From Blakeslea trispora (Eukaryota > Mucoromycota > Mucoromycetes > Mucorales > Choanephoraceae), in contig JAIWNE010000006.1 of assembly GCA_025331445.1 (NCBI GenBank), forward strand, positions 248,001 to 312,000: DNA of 64,000 bases, given 5' to 3'. Shown here one piece after another: positions 42,224-52,425 of the stretch (its first letter is position 1; each line of letters begins with the position of its first letter). The translations under genes were made by a program, and so were the position numbers. The notes below the pieces were generated by a model. It had not been told where the DNA came from. It was given only the letters and a program-made list of their open reading frames with translations, and made no database searches.

Positions 42224-42373
42224 ATGTAAATGTAAATTGCTTCAGGGATGAAATCCGATTGCTCAAATCATTTAAAGACCGAAGGACAATGAATTTTAGA
42301 AACAAATGGAGTTCCAACGATAAATGTTTTGGAGGGTCATATGATTTTCGTCTCCCAAAATCCTCTAATAATA
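42224..42373 (+). mobile_element. Diverged end fragment of the same small element
   Basis: About 150 bp matching the terminal part of the element at 54,817-55,795 (its 55,650-55,795 end) in the same orientation, at roughly 85 percent by eye: shared GTAAATGTAAA, CTTCAGGGATGAAATC, AAAGACCGAAGG, CAATGAATTTTAGAAACAAA, and the terminus GTCTCCCAAAATCCTCTAATA. It abuts the outer left arm in inverted orientation, so the left edge of the asymmetric segment is itself a piece of this element family. Confidence 0.75.
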
Positions 42374-42664
42374 ATAGGGGATTTTGATAACAATAAATAA
42401 GCTCTCATTGTTAGCATTACCGAACGGCCTTTTTTCACATGCAAAAAGAATTCAAAAAAATTCTTTCAGCCTTAATTTTATTTGTATCATGGAGACCAGA
42501 TCATTTTCCTAAATTCAGGATTTACTTTTCTCGCTTATCTCTATCAATAGGATATATGAAGATGAATGAGTTCTAGACCGAATCAAAGAGCGTCTTTCGT
42601 TGATTCATGAAGCCTGATTTCAAGTCGAATGAGTAGTAGTTTTAATGCATACAGTAAGTGGTAA

Positions 42665-42883
42665 TAGAGATATATGTTCAAAAAGTTTCACCCTGAAATT
42701 TACCTGTGATTGACAACTATTCTGCAGGAAATAGACTTGAATGAAACAGGATGTCATAGTATGCTTGGGAAGAAAAAGAGCTTTCTAACCATGCGATTCT
42801 GGTTCATTCAAGTCTATTTCCTGCAGAATAGTTGTCAATCACAGGTAAATTTCAGGGTGAAACTTTTTGAACATATATCTCTA
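42665..42883. repeat. Perfect 81-bp-stem hairpin with 57-nt loop
   Basis: Left stem 42,665-42,745 and right stem 42,803-42,883 are exact reverse complements by my base-by-base reading (TAGAGATATATGTTCAAAAA paired with TTTTTGAACATATATCTCTA at the outer ends). No transposase gene or recognisable terminal motif is present. It could be a short fold-back element or a hairpin RNA source. Confidence 0.93.
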
Positions 42884-43851
42884 CAAGTTTATGCGTTTCA
42901 TCCAACAATTATCTTTTATTTACCTTAATCCACCAGCTAATTTAGAGCTGGTTGTCAAAACGAAGTGATGCATAGGCTCGTCATTGTTCTCTCATAGCTG
43001 TACAGTTTTATACTGAATAGAATCGCGTTTGAGGCAGTATATACTTCTCACATTAACCATCAGAGTGGATGATTTTTCTTCAAACGTTCGATGAAGCAAG
43101 AGGTGCAAGGGCTTTATCAAACTAAGCTTGATTGAATTGTTAAGTATAAGCAAATGAAGTGGGAAAAAACGGCTGATAGACTATACTATCTGCATGTACA
43201 ACACGCCCCCAACATAAAAGTTTTACAATACATGGCCTGATTCAGATGGCATTGCTTCTTTTTTTTTGTAATTTACCAGTCATCTCACAGGTAGTCAAGA
43301 AATAAAAAGGGAGTAAGGGATAGTGTCGCACAACAAGCGATATAGATGTCTGTGACAAATGATATAGATGATAAGGATATAATTCCCATTAAGAAAACGC
43401 CAACAAAAAAAAACTATTCTATGCAACACATGGCTTACGACATTATCCACTACTCCTTTCTATTCTTAGTTGCATGCAAAAGGACTGGTTACTGCGAAAA
43501 AAGCTAAAAAAAAAGAAGGTGCAATATTCTATCTTGCTTTAATCAAGTTACTCAGCTTCATTCAAGATGATATCTTGCTTCAAATAAATAGGAAAACGAA
43601 TATTTAAGGAACTGCTTTGCGCTTTCACTTTCTACATTTTCTTTTAATTACTTAAAACACACAGAGTGTTTGAAACACCAACAAAAAAAAAGTTGGCAGA
43701 TTGTAGCAGCATAAGCATCGACCATATGATCGTTCTTTTTGTGCTTTCGGAGTGCTCTGTCTGTGAACCATGAATTAGCCATCTCAAAAAGAGATAAAAG
43801 GCAAACAAATGTCCAATTTTTACCTCTTCTATTCTTCATTTACCTTCCAAC
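42884..43851. other. Spacer before the unknown 8-exon gene
   Basis: About 970 bp without a supported gene. The last 200 bases should include the promoter of the gene starting at 43,852; no clear promoter motif stands out. A/T-rich throughout. Confidence 0.4.
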
Positions 43852-45614
43852 ATGCCTGATTGTAAGTCGTATCTTTAACATCTAAATAGCAAGTCAGCTT
43901 ACATTTGTTTATAGTAAAACAACTTCAGAAAGATTTTGTCAACAATGAAAAAGAACCATACTTGATGATATTCATTCATGAATACATCAACGAAATCAAG
44001 CAAGCAGAAGAAGACATCGAAAAGCTTCAAAAGGTTCTGGTGACTCGACACCAAAGTTTCCTCAACATTGATAGACCAGACGCCAAAGAAAATAATTATG
44101 CCCATTTGGATATTCCCGTTTTTCGAGCTCTTTTGAGAAAGAGAAAGAGAGAGCATGACGACGCAGATGCCACGTCTTCTTTTGTTGCTGATGACATGTC
44201 TATTGTTAGCTCGCTTTTCACTGAAACAACATCCTCAACAGTTGCTCTTGACCGCCAGAGTCTACCACCATCCGCTCTTTCAGCCAGTACAAGTGTAAGT
44301 CGTATTTTTTAAGGCAGCAGAATTTGTGAACATCAATTAATTTGAGTTTTACTAGGATGAGCTTGTAAACTCTTTAAGAAGTATCCGAGCAACAGCTTAT
44401 GGCTCTAGACAGCAAGAAGAAAAGTTGAATGCAGTGCAGAACTTGTAAGAAACAAAAAGTGCTTATCACATTATGACCTTTCTAATGCAAATAATAGGTG
44501 TCTAAACCATATCTACTTTGTATCTACTCGAAGAAGCAAGTCAGTTGGAAAATACCTGACTTTCGATCAACATGCCTGCTTGCTCTCTCTTGAATCAGTT
44601 GTATTGCCTAGAGTAGATTCCAGTGTTAACACACTTGTAAAGAAACTTGAACAGGTAAATCGTCTATTTTTTTTTCCTTTTGTCTGCAAAGGTTAATTTT
44701 ACGTATTTGAAATAGGCCACAATGAACATGGGAGTAAGATACACCGATGCTGTTGATGAGATGGAGATAATTGCTGCCAAAGGCATTCTTGAGCTAGATA
44801 GACAAAGCAAGCCCTATGCCAGCGCCTTGATTTACGCGTAAGTGACTGGTACAACATATTATCAATAGGAACTTATCTATTTTTATAGGATACCCAACAT
44901 TCATCAATGGTGCAAAGAAGGCCTGGGAGAAACTTTGTTCATCGAAAGTCATTTTACACCAATGGTTGCAAGCACATTGTGCAAGCTTGACCAGAATGTA
45001 TTCTGTTACGACAAGTAAGTTTGAAATTAAATCCTTTTTTTCTTCTCCTTCTAGATACGCTTTCGCTTTTAGGCAAGACAAGCAAGCAAATTGCAATGTG
45101 CTGAAGCCTGACTTCACTCTCTCTGTATGCACTGCCAAAGGTGAAAAGCTTGACATTTACCAGATGGAAGCAAAGACCCCCGAAGCCAACAAGGGTAACA
45201 AAGACTTTATCAAGCTTGCCAACAATATGAAGGTGATGGTCGACGAACTTGTCTCTCGCGGTTGTCCCTTGGAGGCTGCCTGCTCATATGGCACATTGAT
45301 TCATGGGAATAGAATCATGAACTACAAGCTCGCTTTATATAAGGATGGCATTTACCTCCTTCGTGAGATGTCTGTTGGCCGCCTTCCTGAAGCATACGAC
45401 GATATAAGCTCGCTTGTAAAGAACATGCAGACCATGATGCTTTTTAAGGTAGCTATACTTGATTCGTTTTTATGATGTGGTTACTCACAATCTTTAATTG
45501 TTTTCTGATTACTAGGAAGAAATTGAAGCTAAAGCAAGCCTTTTGGAAGGTCTTTCTTGTACCAAGACGATTCACCCCTTCCAACGAGAAACAAGTTGGA
45601 GAGTAAGAGAATAG
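43852..45614 (+). CDS. Unrecognised 458-aa protein with PD-(D/E)XK-like motif, 8 exons
   Basis: I recognise no named family. Model: join(43852..43861, 43915..44294, 44356..44444, 44498..44654, 44716..44837, 44889..45014, 45055..45448, 45516..45614); all seven introns are GT-AG of 40-70 nt and every phase closes, so the gene is intact. The N-terminus has a helical, charged segment (YINEIKQAEEDIEKLQKVL), then a basic patch (LLRKRKREHDD) that could be a nuclear signal and a Ser/Thr-rich linker. The second half has GLGETLFIESHFTPMVAST, then KPDFTLSV, then IYQMEAKTPEANKG: a PD followed 17-18 residues later by E-x-K, the layout of PD-(D/E)XK nucleases, with an upstream Glu. GTLIHGNRIMNYKLALYKDG follows. 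A nuclease-like fold is inference only. A truncated second copy lies at 20,617-22,134. Confidence 0.7.
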
Positions 45615-45649
45615 ATGGTTATCTCTCTTTTTTTTGCTTTCCTTTTCTT

Positions 45650-45965
45650 TTGCTTGTCTGTTTCTCTGTCTGTTTCTCTGCTTGTTGCTCTGCTTGCCTG
45701 TTGCTCTGCTTGTCTGTTGCTCTGCTTGCTTTTTGCTCTGCTTGTTGCTCTGCTTGCCTGTTGCTCTGCTTGCCTGTTGCTCTGCTTGTCTGTTGCTCTG
45801 CTTGCCTGTTGCTCTGCTTGTCTGTTGCTCTGCTTGCTTTTTGCTCTGCTTGTTGCTCTGCTTGCCTGTTGCTCTGCTTGTTGCTCTGCTTGTTGCTTTG
45901 CTTGCTTTTTGCTCTGCTTTACTTGTCTGTTACTCTGCTTTACTTGCTTTTTGCTCTGCTTCTTA
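45650..45965. repeat. 16-bp minisatellite (TTGCTCTGCTTGCCTG)n
   Basis: Roughly 20 units of TTGCTCTGCTTG plus CCTG, TCTG or CTTT variants, starting about 36 bp after the stop codon of the unknown gene. Higher-order structure is visible: a block ending GCTTTTTGCTCTGC recurs at about 45,728, 45,834 and 45,905. Open frames in several phases on both strands encode Leu/Cys/Ala or Gln/Ala/Ser repeats and are not genes. Confidence 0.95.
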
Positions 45966-47140
45966 CCCTGCCTTGTCGCTAATCTTTTCTTGTCTACAAT
46001 GGTCTCGTAGTTTAGATTATAAGGGTCTTTTACACGCTCTTTTTTCTTTTTATACAGATACGTGGTACGCGACACTGGCTATTTCGAACGAATGCATCTC
46101 TTTAAATTTGCTAGAGACTCCACTTGCAAATGGCTACCCCACAATACTTGAGGGCCACTGGATATGATAGTTTATATTTAACATTTTGCTTTTGAAACAC
46201 TTCCTTATCATTGATATCTTTCGCAGCTGTTTTCAGCCATCATACCCATACATGAGTAATAAACTAACAATAAGCACGTCTTTACTTTTCTTCAGTCCCT
46301 GCAATATGTCATAGGCGTTGATACTTAGAGTACTTTTTTTTTTTGTAATGTTAATTTTTTGGCCGCTTTTTTATTCTTTTTCAAGAGATGGGATCTTGTA
46401 TTTTTTGAATTCTTTCAACGCCAGGTTGTTCGGGGTGCGAGTATTACTAGCTCTACGTAGAGACATTTACTACTCATCTGCAAAAAATAAAAAATATTTT
46501 TGAAGTTAATGTTCTTAAGCAGGAAGGGTCATAAAAGGTCCAAAGCTATTTATTATCTGATCCAGTAATATTGCTTTTGTCTTAAATTGCCGAATTTCAT
46601 TTTTGGCTACTTGTGTAAATATCAAAAGCTTTTTGATTGATTCTGTCAAACTCAATTATTGTTTTCTTCTATTTAATAACTACTCAACTATCATGCCTAA
46701 AGCGCAATCAACTGGATCCAGAATGAAAAGGCTTGCTAAGCTATCTGTTGCTTCCCGATTAGCAAGACTTACACTGTTGCTGTTCAACAACATGAATAGG
46801 TTACCGAAGTTATGGGTATTAATCAGATTCCCGAAATTTGAGTAAAGCAGCAGTTGAGTAAACTTGGTATGGAATCAAAATGCACAGAGAGATGTTTTGC
46901 GTCACAGTCACTCAGACCCCATCAGTGACAGACATAAGTGTCGACTTTTGCAGAAAAACATAGAGATAGCTAAAGAGTCTGTAAAGATTGATAGCTTTTT
47001 CAAAAAGCAAATCAGTTCAATGAACCTCCTGTTGCATCTGGAGCTGAGGAATACATGAAGGTAACGATTGCTGCTACTGCATTGATGGATCTCTGTTGCA
47101 TACAAACTCACATGACTAAACACTTGTTTGTAGTTACAAG
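45966..47140. other. Spacer with a possible transposase N-terminal relic
   Basis: No intact gene. From about 46,693 a degraded frame starts MPKAQSTGSRMKRLAK, shifts, and near 46,963 reads EIAKESVKIDSFFKKQISS, faintly like KISDYFQISKEQ of the transposase at 25,432. It may be the N-terminal end of the relic that continues after the solo LTR, but the match is too weak to be sure. Confidence 0.3.
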
Positions 47141-47749
47141 TGCAAGTGTGATGATCTGTCATAATAAAGCTCTTACTTTACCTTCATATAAAACTATATC
47201 ATACTTCTTTAACATCGATTAACAATTATGAAACTTAGCCCTGACAAGTTTTTAATATAAGATTATATAAATCTGTAATTGAAAATATGAATTGTGTATC
47301 TTTATAAACACGACTAAAATGACAATTAAACATACAATACAACATATCCAACTGATACAAGATATATAATATTCAATTATTCAAGGTGCAACAACTCTAC
47401 AAGATATAACAACATACAGCAATAATTACAAGATAAACTGCTTCAAGATACATTCGACTCGGACACTTCAATAACTCAATACAAACAACAATAGCTGTCA
47501 AATTACACATTAAAGAAATCAAATGCAGAATTAATTACCTCTTCAAACGCTCTTAGTTTGAAAGCAAGGATAAAGCGTTATAGAATTCTTTAGTATAAAT
47601 ACTCTTGTAAAAGTCAGAATAGATAGAATCTCTCTCTTCTCTCCTCTCTTTATTAATACTTTAACTAAAAAACCCGTATAACCAGTCTCAAAGTATTTCA
47701 TACTGTCTCCTTTATTTTATCTACTTATTACCTATATCAAAACTTCACA
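47141..47749 (-). mobile_element. Solo LTR, 609 bp, with 5-bp target duplication
   Basis: Starts TGCAAG and ends TTCACA, that is TG...CA on either strand, and is flanked by ACAAG on both sides (47,136-47,140 and 47,750-47,754). No internal region remains, so it is a solo LTR made by LTR-LTR recombination. Orientation is inferred from the match, in reverse complement, to the LTR-like sequence at 22,514-23,050, which is followed on its plus strand by a coding relic. Confidence 0.75.
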
Positions 47750-47989
47750 ACAAGCACATACCAAAGTGGTACTTTGGGCCTAAACACGGACTTAACAGTG
47801 AGGCACACTTATGCAGAGTCAGATGAGTTTTCACCCAAATAAATAATCTCATTCCTGAAGGCACCTGTGCCTGAACCGTGAGATAAGCCAACATTCTCAG
47901 TTTCATAAGGATCCATTTAGTTTTATACAAATAAGAGAATAATTTGATGTGAATAAAGAACAACTTTCTTTTGGTCTGATTGACTTTTA

Positions 47990-48640
47990 CTTTATTATAC
48001 GTGTTGAATATCACAATCTCAAAAAATTCACGACACCAGCCGCAAATGCTACATCTATTCGGCATGAGCTCAATGTTTCTGAAGCGGCAAAGTATGATGG
48101 TGTGTATCATTACTTCAGAATCGTGAGGACAACCGATACTTGCCGCAAGATGGCAGCATCTGAAGAATCTGTTTCATTAGTTTACAAGGAAATGGTCAAC
48201 GTTTACAGGGCCAGAAAGATTAGAGAATTTGCTTTTGAATATCTCGAAAAAGGGAGCATTTCTTTAGGTGCCTAAGGCAAGAATTTGAAGAGGATTTCCG
48301 TCTAGGATGACAACGATGTTAAAATGATGGCAATTGAATGGTCTAGAGAGCAGCAAATGAGTAAGAGGAGCATTCCTGCCTTGGTGACCTATCTTCGCGA
48401 GGTGATTTTGCCAAAGACTAATCAATGATACATTCAAGCAGCAATTGAGCGCTGAATCTGTTAGAAGACAGCATGTTTGATGGAAATTCCATTTCAAGCG
48501 ATTAGGTGAGTTTGATTTACCTAAACATGTTTTTCTCTTTATTGCTAGAGTTATAAGCTAATGCAGTAACTCATAGGTAAAGATATCTATTTTGATGGAC
48601 ATGAACGTGAAGTCGTATTTGGGCATATACAAAAGCCAGA
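47990..48640 (+). pseudogene. Relic of a DDE transposase related to the one at 25,432
   Basis: Degraded coding sequence with several stops. Ordered matches to the intact transposase: CRKMAASEESVSLVYKEM to GAMEASQEAAA..., then KGKNLKRISV, SIPALVTYLREVILPK (intact: GLVDHVRKVILPD), then after a possible intron KDIYFDGHEREVV (intact: KDFMYIDGHERQDV). The catalytic region is missing; the sequence stops about 60 bp before the inner left arm. In-frame stops occur at TAG and TGA codons. Confidence 0.7.
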
Positions 48641-48697
48641 ACGACTTATAAAATCGGAAATTCAATTAATCATTTTCAAAAGTTATTTTGACAGATA

Positions 48698-51083
48698 ATG
48701 TCAAAATAACAATATATCAAATAATGTTCACAAAGTTGGAAAAGTAAAATCATTTCAGATATTACCAGAGGTAATCCTGAAATCAAACATCTAACAAGCA
48801 TTGGTAAAAAGCGACGATATGACTTATAAAGCGTTCAATGTGCCTAGCTAACACACTGAAAGCATGATCAGATTTATAGTCATTGACTCTCTTCTCATCA
48901 ATGCTTGAAATAGCTATATGACATGACACATGTGATAGCAGGATGGTTGCATAGGCCTTATAATACCAAGGTAGCAGCATCTAACAAAACAAGCAATGAT
49001 TCTAGAGATTTCATTATAAGAAAAGACTAAATCATTACTTGGATAAAGATAGTTCTGAGACATAATCACAAAGGGCTTGTCTATCGTTATCACCTAATCT
49101 AAACTGATCTAAACATTCAACGAAACAAGTGAACAAGTATGAAACAGTTATGCCTGATATATCGAAACACTAATCAAGATTAAACATATCTTGTCGAGCA
49201 TAATTAATATATATCTCCCCTTATTCAAAGCGGGGGATGAAATCTGGCTACAGCCATCTTTCAATTAAGGTGACCAGTCATCCTAGTAGGAAAACTGCTC
49301 ATACAGATAAAATTGTAACAGAGTGATTGATTGAGACCGAGATAGAAATAATATATAAACACAACATGGACTTGTAGTAGAATTAGTTCCTTCTCTTTTT
49401 CTTTCGAATAAAAAAATCGAGTTCCCTCTCATTGAATTATTTAGACCTGCAAATATCACATCGTTGTTGCCTACCGCGAAAGCTGGTCTCAACGTATGTT
49501 GAAATTCGACCGGAAACTTAAGCTGGGATTTTATTTTTTGCAAAAAGTAAGAAACCTGATGTCTGCAGTATTAAAAGTAAGAAAGCTGGACTTTTCATGT
49601 TCAGCTTTCCTAACGTTTTTGCAGTGTTTGTCTTAGGAAAGCTGAACTTTTTTCTCCAGCTTTCTTGCTTTTTCCCTAAATGATCTGGCGTGATGCGTCC
49701 TCATATCTGTTGCTTATAGGTTCAATTTAGGGGTCATTTATACATCAATTTGTATTATAAAATAGGTAGCATTGTTTATATATTATATTGGATTATAGAA
49801 TAGGCAGCATTATTTATTACGTTGTATTATAAAATAGATAGCAGTGCTCATTTAAACAAACATTTAAGCTTAGAAAAGAGATACTATAGATGGCAGTACT
49901 TAACTTAATCATCATTATCAACGTCTTGCTTTGTCTCCAGTACGACGATATAACAGCACATATCGAGAAACACAAACTGGCTTCTTATCATTGCACTTAC
50001 CAGATCTTATCTTCTTGTTGTTTTTAATCTCTTGGTTGTACTAGCTGGCTTCTTGCCTTTCTCTGTAGCAATACATTGAAAATTATTCTATTAAGAATTG
50101 ATATTACAATTTTCACCTATTACATACAAATGAGAGACTCAGTTAGTAAAATCGATCTTCTCTTTTAAAAACAATTGTCAAGACATACCTTCAATGCGGT
50201 TAGACATTGAGGCGCTGACAATAGTGCTCTTTACACTTGGTTCCAGCAAAAGAGACAATGTTGCTTGGGGCAGGCTTCTATGATTAAAACATCAGTAACA
50301 TGAAAAATCAGAAATAGGCACTTGTATCTCACAATTCAATATGGTTGCTCACTATCCCTTCTTCGTTTTCCTCTTCTTCAACCGCATGTTCAAACTCATG
50401 CCCGTGGTCTTCTTCATCTCCGTTTTCTGCTTCTTCTTCAATCACATACTGCTGTGAATGACGACGTCAGTATCTAATTAGAGGCATTCTGCCACCCCAA
50501 GTCTTGGTGCAAGCAGCAAGTGGTAAGAAAGAGGCAGTCTTTGCTTCCAACATGGCTTGTGCATCGTTCTGTATATGCAAAGGCAGCTTAGCAAAGTTAA
50601 TACTTGCCTTTATCAAGTCATACTTTCTCTTGATGGCGTACTGTGGTGATTGCACCATATGATAAATAAAATTAGATACTGAAAATGATATCAAATAAAA
50701 GAATCATTTATTTAAAATACGATACACAACTAAAACTACTAGAAGCTCAACATAATGTAAAGAGTGAAAGCTAATATACACATAAGACAAAGTAAGCAGT
50801 AAATGCTTGCTCAGAAGCAAATGGACAGAGAAAATTACACAAGTTCCAAATTAAGCCATCCCAGATTTAAAGTCCTAAACCAACTGTATTCAGGAACGGT
50901 AAAAATACAGGACAATGGTAGAACACTGAAGGAAGACCTCAGCTGTCATATAAAGATCATTTCCCTTATATTTTATGAGAATAAGGATAAGTAAAATCCA
51001 TTCACATTCGAGTAGACACAGACTTTAGAGATTGTATAAAAACCACTGTATTATTTAGTTTAGAAACATTATTCCACTTTATA
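48698..51083. repeat. Inner left arm of the palindrome (2,386 bp)
   Basis: Reverse complement of 52,426-54,812, near identical; the only difference noticed is a run of four G against five near 49,215. It ends at the TA target site of the central transposon. It holds an inverted copy of a gene fragment (50,007-50,678) and a small hairpin at about 49,578-49,676 built on AAGAAAGCTGGA and GTTCAGCTTTCCTA. An 11-bp dyad GTTATTTTGAC/GTCAAAATAAC sits exactly at the outer junction (48,682-48,710). Confidence 0.93.
50007..50678 (-). pseudogene. 3' part of an unknown gene, left-arm copy
   Basis: Mirror image of 52,831-53,502, see that entry. The sequence is the same, including the internal TGA, so the nonsense change predates the inverted duplication or was spread by conversion. 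Confidence 0.6.
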
Positions 51084-52425
51084 CAGTGACTGGAAATCGA
51101 AATTCGTTCGGGCATTAAATTAAGCATATCTGTCATGATGATGATCATAATAAACATTCCATTCTTTTACAAAAAACAATTCAATTCAAACATGTCTACT
51201 ACCGAAAATAAAAGCAGCCGTGGCAAATACAACAAGCGTGAAGAGAAGATTTATTGGGGGGTTTATTGGTTGAATCACGCTAAACATTCCATGAGAGAGA
51301 TCTCACGCCTAATGGAGATCCCTTACACGACTGTAACCAGCATCGTGAAGCGTATCCAAGAAAGAGATACACCTTTGCCCAGCGCTCCTCCTGGCTCAAC
51401 ATCCAAAGCTGACGAAAGAACAATGAGACACCTGAACAGGATTGTAACCCACAACCCTTTCCTGAGCATTGATGGTGTCAGTCACGAGCTGGAAAAGTTG
51501 GAGGTGACAGTCTGTCGAAAGACTGTCGTTAGCTATCTTCGTCAGTTGGGCTTCAAATCTTATTATGCAGCCCATAAGCCTGCCTTGACGAAGAAGCACA
51601 AGGAGTTTCGCCTTAAATGGGCAAAGGAACATGTCGATTGGACAACAGACCAGTGGGCAGATGTCGTCTGGTCTGACGAGTCTCGCTATACCGTTGAAGG
51701 AGCCGATGGTGGTGTTAGAGTGCTCCGACACCAAGGTGAGAGGTACAAGGAGGAGTTTACCGTACCCACCACTAAGTGGGGTAAGGGTAGTGTGATGCTT
51801 TGGGGTTGCTTTTGGCGAGGCGGTCTTGGTCCTCTTGTGTTTGTGGAAGGCACTTTGAACCAGGAGAAGTATGTTGAAATTTTATCAGAAAAACTTCAAC
51901 TCTGGTACTTGGAAACCCAAGCACAGCAGGACAGACGCTTCTTGTTCCAAGAAGATGGGGCTACGTGCCACACAGGAGCTTCTGCATGTCTCTGGAAGAG
52001 CCGCCACTTGATGAAGGGGTTTGAGTACTGGCCTGCACAAAGTCCAGACTTGAACCCCATTGAGCATCTGTGGTGGGCTCTTGAGCAGCGCATAGCAAGC
52101 AGGCGTCATGCTGTCCATAACACTGCAGAATTGAAGGAATTGCTGCTGGAGGAGTGGAACAAGATCAGTAGTGATCTACTTGTTCGCTTGGTGGACAGCA
52201 TGAAGGACCGCTGTCAAGCTGTCATTGATGCCAAAGGTGGTACAACCAAGTACTAGTCCCGCTTTTTTTTTTATATTATTAAAATAAACTACAAAAACAA
52301 TCAATGACAAAAAACAGAGCTCAATTGGACATCGTCTTGGATCATTAATGTGTCTTTTAGTTTGTACATCTTTAACGCTGAGTTTTAATCATGAAAAAAA
52401 TACGAATTTCAGTTTCCAGTCACTG
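51084..52425 (+). mobile_element. Tc1/mariner transposon at the palindrome centre (1,342 bp)
   Basis: Terminal inverted repeats of about 24 bp start CAGTGACTGGAAA on both strands and continue GAAATTCG after two mismatches. TA flanks both sides (51,082-51,083 and 52,426-52,427). The flanking DNA is the same sequence in inverted orientation from the very first base on each side (CCACTTTA-TA and TA-TAAAGTGG). It carries one intact transposase gene. Confidence 0.95.
51192..52256 (+). CDS. Tc1-like transposase (354 aa)
   Basis: Cut-and-paste transposase. I choose the ATG at 51,192 (MSTTENKSSRGKYNKREE). The frame is open upstream to an ATG at 51,135, but that would add an Ile/Phe-rich leader. An N-terminal helix-turn-helix is visible (EKIYWGVYWLNHAKHSMREI, PYTTVTSIVKRIQERD), then a second one (HNPFLSIDGVSHELEKLEV). 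Catalytic residues: Asp in DVVWSDESRYTV, Asp in FLFQEDGATCHTGA and Glu in WPAQSPDLNPIEHLWWALEQ, with 35 residues between the last two by my count. Length and an unbroken frame are normal for an active Tc1-like element. It has no intron. Confidence 0.95.
   Translation: MSTTENKSSRGKYNKREEKIYWGVYWLNHAKHSMREISRLMEIPYTTVTSIVKRIQERDTPLPSAPPGSTSKADERTMRHLNRIVTHNPFLSIDGVSHELEKLEVTVCRKTVVSYLRQLGFKSYYAAHKPALTKKHKEFRLKWAKEHVDWTTDQWADVVWSDESRYTVEGADGGVRVLRHQGERYKEEFTVPTTKWGKGSVMLWGCFWRGGLGPLVFVEGTLNQEKYVEILSEKLQLWYLETQAQQDRRFLFQEDGATCHTGASACLWKSRHLMKGFEYWPAQSPDLNPIEHLWWALEQRIASRRHAVHNTAELKELLLEEWNKISSDLLVRLVDSMKDRCQAVIDAKGGTTKY

Noticed and set aside
45557..46167. Cys/Leu/Ala- and Gln/Ala/Ser-rich open frames on both strands
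   Set aside because: They are created by the 16-bp minisatellite; no unique flanking coding sequence or domain supports them.
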